Source of the DNA: Flavobacterium sp. ov086
GTDB lineage: Bacteria; Bacteroidota; Bacteroidia; Flavobacteriales; Flavobacteriaceae
Assembly: GCF_900187965.1 (NCBI RefSeq)
Contig: NZ_FZNL01000004.1
Coordinates: forward strand, 254,251 to 318,250
Length of the DNA: 64,000 nt
Direction: 5' to 3'
Below, in pieces: positions 51,381-59,155 of the stretch. Below the pieces are notes generated by a model that was given only the letters and a program-made list of their open reading frames with translations, did not search any database and was not told the origin of the DNA. The translations under genes and the position numbers were made by a program. The number at the start of each line of letters is the position of its first letter. The first letter of the stretch is position 1.

Positions 51381-52079
51381 CTACACTATTTCAAAATAAG
51401 TACTTATAAAATGTTGATTGCCATTTCTTTGAAGTAATTCCATTTCTAATTGATTTGAGTTGAATTTCTGACCTCTGTAAATCCATCTGAAAATATTGGG
51501 ATAAAGGTTTTCGTTGACAATATTTCTTTGATTTGTAATTTCTTCTTCTTTCAAATCATAAACAAAACAAAGATTTGAAAACGCCTGAATAATTTGAATT
51601 TGTTCGGAATTAATAAAGTACGCCCATTCGATATCAACGTGTTCATCAAATTTGATTCTCTTTTTTTCTAAAGTTGCCAAATCTGTTACGACTAAACTTC
51701 TTTTGTTAATTAATAAATGAAAATCAGGATAAAAAAAACTGCCAACTAAAGAATCCAAAACCATCGTTCTGTCAACTCTGTGATACGTATCTAAGTTTGT
51801 TTTGTTATAATTGGAAATATTAATCAAAAAAGAACCGCGAGCCGAAATGAAACCAAAATTTTTAGTGGGATGTTCAATTTCGATTTTTTCATCAATAGAA
51901 GATTGAATTTCCTTTTCTCCAAAAAGCTCCTTTGTTCTGTCAAATTCATCAATTAAAACAGCATGATAAACAATCATTTGCCCGGCACTTCGTTCTTCCC
52001 AACCTTTGTATTTTAATTGTATTCGGTTGTTTATATTTTTAATGGAACTAAGGCTTTCTATTTGTTTTAGTTGTATCAT
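51381..52079 (-). CDS. Unrecognised protein, probably cytoplasmic
   Basis: 232 residues, no signal peptide or membrane helix. It is beta-rich with segments RIQLKYKGWEERSAGQMIVYHAVLIDEFDR, NFGFISARGSFLINISNYN, MVLDSLVGSFFYPDFHLLINKRSLVVTDL and FSNLCFVYDLKEEE. The appearance is of a WD40-free beta-sandwich or half-propeller. No family was recognised. Its stop is 8 nt from the converging MCETGKE copy 1. A second unknown gene on the same strand lies 109 nt upstream. Proteins of this kind are frequent among immunity-like genes in Flavobacteria, but nothing here proves it. Confidence 0.62.
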   Translation of the reverse strand: MIQLKQIESLSSIKNINNRIQLKYKGWEERSAGQMIVYHAVLIDEFDRTKELFGEKEIQSSIDEKIEIEHPTKNFGFISARGSFLINISNYNKTNLDTYHRVDRTMVLDSLVGSFFYPDFHLLINKRSLVVTDLATLEKKRIKFDEHVDIEWAYFINSEQIQIIQAFSNLCFVYDLKEEEITNQRNIVNENLYPNIFRWIYRGQKFNSNQLEMELLQRNGNQHFISTYFEIV

Positions 52080-52188
52080 ATTGTAATACCAGATCCGATT
52101 TTGTTATTATTAAATTTATTACTTAGAAGCAAAAAAACAGTTTCAGTTTGAAAGGTAAGATAAATATCTATTGCGATTATTTTGCTTT

Positions 52189-52779
52189 TTAAAAATCTTC
52201 AAGAAAAGAATACTGTTTAATAATTTCATCATATTTTACGGCAGGAATTAAACCTTCTGAAATTAATTTTTCCTTCATCATTACAATTATTTGAAAAACT
52301 TCTAGATCGTAAAAGTTTACAATATCTTCGATAAGTTCTCTTTCATTGATGTAAAAACTATATTCTGCCCGATGTTTAAAGAACTCAAAAAAGAGTCTCT
52401 TTTCTTCAATAGTAAATTGTGGATTAGTGAAAAGATATTCAAAAGGATTGACACCAATAATTCCGTTTAAAAATAAAATATCACAGTATGATCCTGAATT
52501 TATATCTTTAAAAGAATGTTTATCAAATTTTTCTCGAGGAAACATTTTCGTTATTAATGTCGTCCAGTTTTTTAAGTCAAAATCTTTCCATAAATGTGGG
52601 CAACAAAGCATTAATGATACATTAAATCCTTTATCGTAATTTTTAAAACAATGTGCTAAGAGATCAATTTTGTTATCATTAGATAAATTATAAAGTTCAT
52701 TTCCAAAATTAAATTGAAAACCTTTCAATAGAGGAGACGAGTTATAAATTTTATGGGCTAATGTTATTATTTTTTCCAC
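52189..52779 (-). CDS. Unrecognised helical protein
   Basis: 196 residues, predicted soluble and mostly helical, rich in aromatic residues (KGFQFNFGNELYNLSNDNKIDLLAHCFKNYDKGF, LWKDFDLKNWTTLITKMFP, EKRLFFEFFKHRAEYSFYINERELIEDIVNFYDLEVFQIIVMM). No motif was recognised. It sits between another unknown gene (same strand, downstream) and the divergent sirtuin gene, 111 nt away. The low GC of the stretch and lack of recognisable families fit an accessory segment. Confidence 0.6.
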   Translation of the reverse strand: MEKIITLAHKIYNSSPLLKGFQFNFGNELYNLSNDNKIDLLAHCFKNYDKGFNVSLMLCCPHLWKDFDLKNWTTLITKMFPREKFDKHSFKDINSGSYCDILFLNGIIGVNPFEYLFTNPQFTIEEKRLFFEFFKHRAEYSFYINERELIEDIVNFYDLEVFQIIVMMKEKLISEGLIPAVKYDEIIKQYSFLEDF

Positions 52780-52890
52780 TTAACTGATTGTAAATAAAGT
52801 TTGAATTTCTGTATGTTAAAATTATTTCAAATGTAGAGTTATTTTTATGCGAATAATAAAGTAATTTAGAAAATTATATAGTTTTAGAGA

Positions 52891-53721
52891 ATGAAAGAAC
52901 AGCTTGCCAAAATAATAAAGGAAGTTTATAGTAAAAAAAATCGAAATCTATTTACATTTTTGACAGGAGCCGGAATTTCTGCAGATAGTGGTATCCCAAT
53001 TTACAGAGGAGTAGATGGAATATGGGTTAAAGGGACAAAATTTCATAAACCGGAGGAATTTGGAACCTTCAAATATTTTAAAGAAAATCCAGAAGAAGTC
53101 TGGCAATATTCGCTATTTAGAAAAAAGATGTTTGAAAATGCTCATGCCAATGAAAGTCATAAGGAAATAGTCGAAATAGAAAACCTTTTACAAGATAGAT
53201 TTCATTTAATAACTCAAAATATAGACAATCTGCACAGACGCTCCGGTACAAACAGAATCTATGAAATACACGGGAATAACAGAGAGATTAAGTGTTCGAA
53301 TGGCTGTCAAGCAATTGAATATCTTCCTGCCGAGATTGAAGGAAAAGACATAGACGAAGATTTAACAGAGAAAGATATTGAATTATTAAAATGTAAAGAA
53401 TGCGGTGGTTGGATGCGACCAAATATTTTATGGTTTGACGAACGGTATGATGAAAAAACAAACAAGAAATTTAGTTCCTTAAAAATGGCTAAGAACTCTG
53501 GACTTCTTTTTATTGTTGGAACATCCGGAGCGACAAATCTTCCAATGGCAATTGCAGAAACAACATTAAAATATGGCGGAACAATCGTTGATATCAATAC
53601 CGAAGACAATTTGTTTACAGAACTTATTAAAGACAAGAAAAATAAAATTATTATTCGCGAAACTTCAACCGAAGCATTAAAAATAATACGAGAATTATTA
53701 GAAAATATCGTAAAAGAATAA
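52891..53721 (+). CDS. Sirtuin, SIR2-family NAD-dependent protein deacylase
   Basis: 276 residues. The NAD-binding and catalytic motifs are in place: TGAGISADSGIPIYRG (25-40), VDGIW, LITQNIDNLH (106-115), catalytic His127 in YEIHGNN, a four-cysteine zinc site C135-x3-C139 ... C168-x2-C171, RPNILWFDERY (176-186) and FIVGTSG. It therefore belongs to the deacylase group (CobB-like) and not to the NADase-type SIR2 domains of defence proteins. The YRG...GIW form of the usual FR(D/G)...GLW loop is slightly unusual. It starts a probable three-gene operon: a MCETGKE protein follows after 20 nt and a lipoprotein overlaps that. Confidence 0.88.
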   Translation: MKEQLAKIIKEVYSKKNRNLFTFLTGAGISADSGIPIYRGVDGIWVKGTKFHKPEEFGTFKYFKENPEEVWQYSLFRKKMFENAHANESHKEIVEIENLLQDRFHLITQNIDNLHRRSGTNRIYEIHGNNREIKCSNGCQAIEYLPAEIEGKDIDEDLTEKDIELLKCKECGGWMRPNILWFDERYDEKTNKKFSSLKMAKNSGLLFIVGTSGATNLPMAIAETTLKYGGTIVDINTEDNLFTELIKDKKNKIIIRETSTEALKIIRELLENIVKE

Positions 53722-53741
53722 TTAGTTTAATAGCGAAATTT

Positions 53742-54185
53742 ATGTGTGAAACCGGAAAAGAAATTAAGCTTTGTACGTGCGTTCCAAATGGTATAGATAA
53801 AATTGTACACAACAAAAAATCCCGTAGATTTAAGCATTTGCGTAAAGAATATACCTGGACATTAGCAAAATACGTTGGCGATACTGATTTTACAATGGAC
53901 GGAATGATAATTTTTCCAAACGATTCTTTATCAGAAGATTTGACAAACGAAAGTATGTTGATAGTTCTTAACAGCAGACATTCTTTTGATTTTGATTATG
54001 AACCCAAAGAAGGAGATAATCTACAAGTTTTTGGTCCACAAAGTGATTTCAGAAAGTTTTTATCTTTCATCTATAGAGATGAGAAATGGATCACGGATTA
54101 TTATGATGGTTTCAAGGATAAGACAGAAAAAATAAATTATGGTACAGTAGCTTTTGAAGATAAAACGGAAAATAAAAATGATTAA
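53742..54185 (+). CDS. MCETGKE-family protein, copy 2 (unknown function)
   Basis: 147 residues, clearly homologous over the full length to the protein at 50926, with the same N-terminal cysteines (2, 11, 13) and the same SEDLTNE, FDFDYEPKEGDNL and KINYGTVAFED blocks. The middle section (about 15-60) differs more. It starts 20 nt after the sirtuin stop and ends within the start of the next lipoprotein gene (8-nt overlap), so all three are likely translated from one message. The function is unknown. A substrate or partner of the sirtuin, or an immunity-type protein, are possible roles. Confidence 0.72.
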   Translation: MCETGKEIKLCTCVPNGIDKIVHNKKSRRFKHLRKEYTWTLAKYVGDTDFTMDGMIIFPNDSLSEDLTNESMLIVLNSRHSFDFDYEPKEGDNLQVFGPQSDFRKFLSFIYRDEKWITDYYDGFKDKTEKINYGTVAFEDKTENKND

Positions 54186-55041
54186 AAAAATATTTTTTTT
54201 ACTATTAACACTTTTGATAATTACAGCGTGTAAAAATCAAAAGGATGAGAATAAATCTCTAAACAAAAAACAAGAAAATGACAATGATTCCATCTATCTT
54301 TTAGCAAAGAATAAAAACGCTCAACCTTTTAATTTAGAAAGCCTCAAAGGGAAATGGGAACTTAAAAAGTCATCAAAATCAGGAGATTCTAAAACTTATA
54401 ATTTTGAATTATTAGACAGCGAGTTCATTTTAAATGACGGTATTTGTGATGCTTCTTTTGAAATTGATACAATACATAATTTGGAATATCATGTTGAGGG
54501 ACATTTTTACAATCATTCGCTAAAAGAGGAAATGAAAACTCTGGAGGACAAATTGTATAATTTGTTTAAAATTAATTTAAACACATTTCAAGGCGTTATA
54601 ACAATGAAATGTTCTCCTCCATTTCATAAAATATATGTTTTTGGAGATGATTTACTAGTTTGGTACTCCGGAAATTATATGCATTTTACCAAAAAAAGCG
54701 AACCAAAGGAACTTCTTTTCAAATGCAAAGAAAATGACAACGGTAAATCAAGGTACGACGATGCTTTAAACAAAACGTGTGTTTGTAATAAAAACACGTT
54801 TAATAGTGCTTATAAGATATTTTATAATGAGTCACCGGATTACCTAAAAACTAGTTTGCTGAAAGAATTGCCACAGCAAAATCGCGAGTGGAAATCTAAA
54901 GATGCGGATGTTTCTTATAGGTGGATTTTGCAGGATACCTTAAAAATAGATATGTATTTTCAAGGTGGCGAAAACTATTATGTCTTTTATAAAAACAGTG
55001 ATAATAAAATTGAATACAAAGAATATTTATCACTGCCATAA
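54178..55041 (+). CDS. Lipoprotein of unknown function in the sirtuin unit
   Basis: 287 residues from the ATG at 54178 (MIKKIFFLLLTLLIITAC), which gives a clean lipoprotein signal with Cys18; an earlier in-frame ATG at 54154 lengthens a charged N-terminus. After a polar spacer (19-50) comes a lipocalin-like opening FNLESLKGKWELKKSSKSGDSKTYNFELLDSEF (about 58-90). A second region follows with KENDNGKSRYDDALNKTCVCNKNTFNSAYKIFYNESPDYL (about 185-225), including a C-x-C pair. No enzyme motif was recognised. It overlaps the preceding MCETGKE gene by 8 nt. Confidence 0.68.
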   Translation: MIKKIFFLLLTLLIITACKNQKDENKSLNKKQENDNDSIYLLAKNKNAQPFNLESLKGKWELKKSSKSGDSKTYNFELLDSEFILNDGICDASFEIDTIHNLEYHVEGHFYNHSLKEEMKTLEDKLYNLFKINLNTFQGVITMKCSPPFHKIYVFGDDLLVWYSGNYMHFTKKSEPKELLFKCKENDNGKSRYDDALNKTCVCNKNTFNSAYKIFYNESPDYLKTSLLKELPQQNREWKSKDADVSYRWILQDTLKIDMYFQGGENYYVFYKNSDNKIEYKEYLSLP

Positions 55042-55050
55042 CTTAGATTT

Positions 55051-55893
55051 TTAATCGCACGCCATACCAAATAAATCTAATCCCTGAACATATATTGTTT
55101 TAAACGAATTGTCTTTTTTCTGAATAAGAATTCGTCTTTCGGGAAATAGACATTTTGATTTTTTTACATTGGTGTTCCATAAAAAATCATCATTATAAAC
55201 AAAATAGGCCGGTCCTATATTTGCGAAAACTTTTACTTTAATACTGTCAAGGTCACTATATCTGTAAACAATACTATCATCTATTTTTTGAATTTTCCTT
55301 TGGGTTGCAAAATAATTTTTGCCGTAATTTAATTTTATTGGTTTGCTGGAGCAAAAAAGAGGCTTTCCGTTTTTAGCGGTATCGAAATTTTTAATGGTCA
55401 AGGCAATAAAATTTTCTCTGCAATCATCAATTCGGCAAACCACTTCGTCAACAGTCATTTCGGCAAAACCTTTAGTTCCGTAAACATAATATTTAGGAGC
55501 AATGATTTTTTTAATCTCAGTTTCTAATTTTTTACTTTTTATAAGCTGGATGGTTCCCAGGGTGTCGTAGTATTCAAATTTTCTGTTTATAGCAGCCGGA
55601 TGTTTATAGAAATCATTTTCTAGTGAATCAGCATCGTTTATTTTTCTGTATACTTTTTCAAATTTAGATCTGGATAGGCTATCAGTGTCAAACATTGTAA
55701 GTACAATAGCAGTTGTTTTACTGGTTAAATTATATACAGGATAGATTGTATCTTTTAGTATTTCTAATTCTAAATCTTTAGTATCATCTTCTATTTTTTT
55801 TATCAGAACACTCGGTTTTGCTGCATTTTTGTCTTTACAGGAAATAAACAACGAAAATGAAATTATGAAGATTATAATAAATGTCTTTTGCAT
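55051..55893 (-). CDS. Lipoprotein of unknown function
   Basis: 280 residues. A lipoprotein signal ends at Cys19 (LFISC), then KDKN. The body has a helix-rich part (about 70-130: FDTDSLSRSKFEKVYRKINDADSLENDFYKH) and a beta-rich C-terminal half (YGTKGFAEMTVDEVVCRIDDCRENFIALTIKNFD, IGPAYFVYNDDFLWNTNVKKSKCLFPERRILIQKK). Four cysteines beyond the lipobox (two pairs and the terminal MACD) may form disulfides. The function was not recognised. It converges with the lipoprotein at 54178 and precedes another lipoprotein gene on the same strand. Confidence 0.66.
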   Translation of the reverse strand: MQKTFIIIFIISFSLFISCKDKNAAKPSVLIKKIEDDTKDLELEILKDTIYPVYNLTSKTTAIVLTMFDTDSLSRSKFEKVYRKINDADSLENDFYKHPAAINRKFEYYDTLGTIQLIKSKKLETEIKKIIAPKYYVYGTKGFAEMTVDEVVCRIDDCRENFIALTIKNFDTAKNGKPLFCSSKPIKLNYGKNYFATQRKIQKIDDSIVYRYSDLDSIKVKVFANIGPAYFVYNDDFLWNTNVKKSKCLFPERRILIQKKDNSFKTIYVQGLDLFGMACD

Positions 55894-55958
55894 TGGTAAT
55901 AGCGGTGTTTTTTATAAAAAGGATTAGCTGTATTCAGGCTTTTAAAGTATTAGAATCT

Positions 55959-56621
55959 TTAACAACATCCAGTAATGTCAACTGCTTTTTTTAGTTTTTT
56001 CGAATAACCAATATAGGTTGTATCTTCTTCTCCACGTGAGATCGTGAATAATGGCGTTTTATTATTTCGGCACTCTATAAATGCATCATAATCTATAAAA
56101 TCTTCTTTTGGCCAATTAAGAATATCATCAGCATCCATTTTATTTTTATCAGGTATAACAACAAAAGAATCTCTGTCTAATATCTCTTTAGCCTTAGATA
56201 AAATATATTTTTCCATTTCATCATCATTTCTAATATGCCTTAAATCATAACCGTTTGCGAGATAACTTGTTTGAAATTTACTCTCGTATATTAGTTCACC
56301 GGCATTATTGAAAATTTGAAATACGGAGGTAGTTTTATTTATATTTCCTTTAGGAACATTAAAAACAAATTTATCTTCTGTTGAAAGGTCAGAAAAATTT
56401 GCGAACAGGGAATCGTTGAATTCTTCTTTAAGTTCAGTATTAACAGCATTATAATAAACATCAGAATCTGCTTGTGTAACTGAAGCTAAAGTGTCTTGTT
56501 CAGGTTTAATTTTTGCGCTATCATTTGCAATTGCAGTATTTTCGGTTTGTTTCTTTTCAACTCGGTTACAGGCAAAAAGTAATAGAATAGTGATGGCGCA
56601 AATTATAGTGTTTTTAAGCAT
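55959..56621 (-). CDS. Lipoprotein of unknown function
   Basis: 220 residues. A lipoprotein signal ends at Cys18 (LLLFAC) and is followed by a polar, glutamate/lysine-rich linker (19-55). A beta domain (about 60-125: DKFVFNVPKGNINKTTSVFQIFNNAGELIYESKFQTSYL) and a helical end region (EKYILSKAKEILDRD) follow, and the protein ends VDITGCC. No family was recognised. It is transcribed in the same direction as the lipoprotein at 55051, 65 nt apart, possibly as one unit. Confidence 0.66.
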   Translation of the reverse strand: MLKNTIICAITILLLFACNRVEKKQTENTAIANDSAKIKPEQDTLASVTQADSDVYYNAVNTELKEEFNDSLFANFSDLSTEDKFVFNVPKGNINKTTSVFQIFNNAGELIYESKFQTSYLANGYDLRHIRNDDEMEKYILSKAKEILDRDSFVVIPDKNKMDADDILNWPKEDFIDYDAFIECRNNKTPLFTISRGEEDTTYIGYSKKLKKAVDITGCC

Positions 56622-56721
56622 ATTGGTTGTTTGGATTGGTCATGGTTCCTTTAATCAAATATAGAAAAGTATTCTTTTAAACTTACAACGAGTAAAGAAA
56701 TTGATTAATTCATTCTAAAAA

Positions 56722-56757
56722 AAAAACACTCAGTACAAATTTGAACTGAGTGTTTTT
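56722..56757 (-). terminator. Terminator after fabH
   Basis: AAAACACTCAGT (56723-56734) pairs with ACTGAGTGTTTT (56745-56756). Poly-A on the left gives a T-run on the minus strand, 45 nt beyond the fabH stop. Confidence 0.85.
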
Positions 56758-56801
56758 CTAAGCTATAAAAGTAAAATTTAAACAATAAGTTTTCTTCTAA
56801 A

Positions 56802-57785
56802 TTACCATTTTATATGCATACTTCCCCAAGAGAATCCTGCACCAAAAGCGGTTACTATAATATTATCTCCTTTTTTGAAGTCGTTTTTAAAATCCCATAA
56901 ACATAAAGGAATCGTTGCTGCTGTAGTATTTCCGTATCGCTGAATGTTTATTTTAAATTTGTCGATACCAATTCCGATATCTTCACTTACAGCCTGAATA
57001 ATTCTCAGGTTAGCCTGATGTGGTATTACCCAGTCTACCATTTCGGGAGTTAATGAAGCTTTTTCCATTAATTCCTTTGATGTTGCGCTCATATTTTTTA
57101 CAGCTTGTTTAAAAACAGTTCTTCCTTCTTGCTGTACAAAATGCTGTTTATTATGAATCGTTTCTTTAGATGTCGAAAGTAGAGAACCACCGGCACGTAC
57201 AGTAAGATATTCAGCACCCGTTCCGTCAGTTCTAAAAATATTTTGTTGTATACCTCGTCCTTCTGTATTTGGTCGCAAAAGTACTGCTCCGGCACCGTCA
57301 CCAAATAAAATACAGCTGTTTCTATCTTCATAATTAACAATAGAACTCATTTTATCTGCACCAATTACGATTACATTTTTATATCTGCCGCTTTCAATGA
57401 AACTTGCACCAACTGAAAGAGCGTATAAAAAACCGCTGCAAGCAGAATTAAGGTCAAATCCCCAAGCGTTTTTCAAGCCTGCTTTTTCGCATACTAAGCT
57501 AGCTGCGGGAGTTAAAATACGGTCTGGTGTAGAGGTTGCCAGAATAATACAATCAACATCCAGAGGATCGATTGCGTAGTTTTTAATTAAATCTTTAACT
57601 GCAAAAGCTGCCATATCTGAAGTCGCCAATGTTGGATCATCAAGTATTCTTCTTTCTTTTATACCTGTGCGCGAAGTAATCCACTCATCTGAGGTATCAA
57701 CCATTTTTTCTAAATCAGTATTGCTTAATACCGTTTCCGGTACATATCCTCCAATAGCAATAATGGAAGCGTTAATTGTATTCAT
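56802..57785 (-). CDS. fabH: 3-oxoacyl-ACP synthase III (FabH)
   Basis: 327 residues. The catalytic triad motifs are complete: DLNSACSGF with Cys116, IPHQANLRI with His near residue 253, and QRYGNTTAATIPL with Asn near 283. The start region MNTINASIIAIGGYVPETVLSN is typical. It condenses acetyl- or branched acyl-CoA with malonyl-ACP to begin fatty acid synthesis. It is not in the usual rpmF-fabH-acc cluster, so it may be an extra copy with a special starter unit. A promoter about 260 nt upstream, a structured leader and a 37-codon ORF just before the gene suggest leader-mediated control. Confidence 0.95.
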   Translation of the reverse strand: MNTINASIIAIGGYVPETVLSNTDLEKMVDTSDEWITSRTGIKERRILDDPTLATSDMAAFAVKDLIKNYAIDPLDVDCIILATSTPDRILTPAASLVCEKAGLKNAWGFDLNSACSGFLYALSVGASFIESGRYKNVIVIGADKMSSIVNYEDRNSCILFGDGAGAVLLRPNTEGRGIQQNIFRTDGTGAEYLTVRAGGSLLSTSKETIHNKQHFVQQEGRTVFKQAVKNMSATSKELMEKASLTPEMVDWVIPHQANLRIIQAVSEDIGIGIDKFKINIQRYGNTTAATIPLCLWDFKNDFKKGDNIIVTAFGAGFSWGSMHIKW

Positions 57786-57801
57786 TTATTTTAATGTTTC
57801 T

Positions 57802-57915
57802 CTATTGTGTGTTTTTTTTATTTTGGTTCCCATTTACCTGGCCCATTTTCTTAAAGTCAGTTAAAAGAACCTGCGGAGTAAAATGAAGTTCTGTGTTTTC
57901 TTTAATCAAAGTCAT
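57802..57915 (-). CDS. Small ORF (37 aa) in the fabH leader
   Basis: An uninterrupted frame MTLIKENTELHFTPQ to NQNKKNTQ, 37 residues, ends 16 nt before fabH on the same strand and lies within its predicted transcript. The composition is protein-like, with a mixed charged and hydrophobic N-terminal half and a polar, lysine/asparagine-rich tail. No family is recognised. It may be a leader peptide, a small protein, or chance. Confidence 0.35.
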   Translation of the reverse strand: MTLIKENTELHFTPQVLLTDFKKMGQVNGNQNKKNTQ

Positions 57916-58042
57916 TCTTAATATTGTTTGTTTTTAAGTCAGGACAGCGGGAGAATCATTTCACGATAGCAATCAAAATGATTTTTTACCGCGAATAAAA
58001 AAACGTCTGACTCATAAATTTGAACCTAAGTAATTTTTGGTG

Positions 58043-58075
58043 CAAAGATAGAAATGAACTAGAAGTAAACCTAAA
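58043..58075 (-). promoter_or_regulatory. fabH promoter
   Basis: On the minus strand, TTTA (58072-58075), 21 nt, then TATCTTTG (58043-58050), an exact -7 match with a near-match -33. It implies a leader of about 250 nt. Confidence 0.6.
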
Positions 58076-58321
58076 TTTATTTGCCTGTACAAGAGGTTTA
58101 CAGTATTAAAAAATTGTTAAACATGCAAAAAATGAGAGTGAATTATGTTTTGTACACCATTTTATCCCTGTTATGTCTATATGAACTTAGAATTTTATAA
58201 AATTTATGTCTTCGGATTTTAGTTTGAAGAAATTGGCTACATTAAATTAAAATTTATAATAAAGTGACCGTTTTTGTTTGTTGTGGTATTAATTGGAGCG
58301 ATTTACAAATTAAAACCTATA

Positions 58322-58447
58322 AGATGTTAGAAGAAAGATGTTAGAAGAAAGAAGTTAGAAGGAAGATGTTAGAAGAAAGAATTTAGAAGAAAGATGTTGA
58401 AAGAAAGATGTTAGAAGAAAGATGTTGGAAGGAAGACTTAAAAAGAA
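58322..58447. repeat. 14-bp tandem repeat array, about nine units
   Basis: Units of AGATGTTAGAAGAA follow one another without spacers: four exact copies (58322, 58336, 58364, 58406) and about five variants with one to four changes. It is purine-rich on the plus strand with almost no C. No ORF runs through it. The variants suggest age rather than a recent slippage burst. Confidence 0.9.
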
Positions 58448-58509
58448 GAAAGAGGTGCTGAATTAATTATTTAGCACTTCTTTTTGTTATGAGAAAGGAA
58501 TGTGTTTTA

Positions 58510-58761
58510 CTACGGATTTAAAATTTCACTTATAAACATCAAAATGTCTTTGAATACTATATGTATTAATTGCAAAAATATCCAGCTACAAACGATGCCT
58601 ATTCCTATAAATTTTAAAAAATAAAACAGGCTTATTGTCCAGTTTTCTAATTGTTTGGAGTAAATTATGGTATTGTTTAAATAATAATACTTTTTAGCTA
58701 TTGCATAAGAGACTCCCAATAGAATTAGCCAGTAAATTAAAATTGTAGTTTCCAGATTCAT
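58510..58761 (-). CDS. Small membrane protein, unknown
   Basis: 83 residues with two hydrophobic segments (about 6-24 and 47-72) separated by a polar loop rich in tyrosine, lysine and asparagine. No family was recognised. An AT-rich genome can produce such frames by chance, but the pattern of two helices with charged ends and a reasonable start supports a small inner-membrane protein. No neighbour suggests a role. Confidence 0.45.
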   Translation of the reverse strand: MNLETTILIYWLILLGVSYAIAKKYYYLNNTIIYSKQLENWTISLFYFLKFIGIGIVCSWIFLQLIHIVFKDILMFISEILNP

Positions 58762-59155
58762 AATTTTAATTTTATGTTATAAAAAAACTATTGTTTTGAG
58801 GACCATGACTTTAGGTGCTTTATAATTGCTTTTTTAGCAAATCTCTGATGTCATTTTTTGAAATGTGTTACGAGAAATCGACTCGGAATAAATAAACAAT
58901 CGGGATATCTAATCCATTACAGTAAAATTATAAAATTTAAGTTATTTGAATTCAGGTTTTTAAGTGAAGTTATTGTAAAGTTTTCTGACTTAATTGGCTT
59001 ATTTAGCACTTCTTTCTGTTTATGTTTTGATGAAAAAAATCTGTTGTATTTAAAGATAAATTTTATTTTTAGTCTATTTCTATTTTACGGATTGTATTCT
59101 TTCTTTAGAATTTTATCTTTAAATTTGAATAGCTGCTAACGTATAAATTTAAAGT
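58762..59155. other. Intergenic region upstream of the peroxidase
   Basis: 394 AT-rich bases. The box TAAATTTG (59120-59127) fits the -7 consensus, 28 nt before the peroxidase start. An open frame at 58858-59139 is hydrophobic low-complexity and not supported. Confidence 0.4.

Larger units (their letters stand above)
57786..58509. other. Long intergenic region: fabH leader and tandem repeat
   Basis: 724 bases. From the fabH side it contains the 37-codon ORF, an 8-bp inverted repeat AATCATTT/AAATGATT (57954-57983), a minus-strand promoter (58043-58075), about 240 AT-rich bases without recognised features, and the 14-bp repeat array. Confidence 0.55.

Noticed and set aside
52891..53721. Sirtuin as an NADase-type antiphage defence gene
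   Set aside because: It has the zinc-binding cysteines and deacylase-type motifs of CobB-like enzymes and no fused or neighbouring TIR, AGO or ThsB-like partner.
58322..58447. Tandem repeat as a CRISPR array
   Set aside because: Units are 14 bp and directly adjacent, with no unique spacers and no cas genes nearby.
58858..59139. Plus-strand ORF of 93 codons upstream of the peroxidase
   Set aside because: Phe/Leu-rich composition without charged-end helices, and the predicted peroxidase promoter lies inside it.
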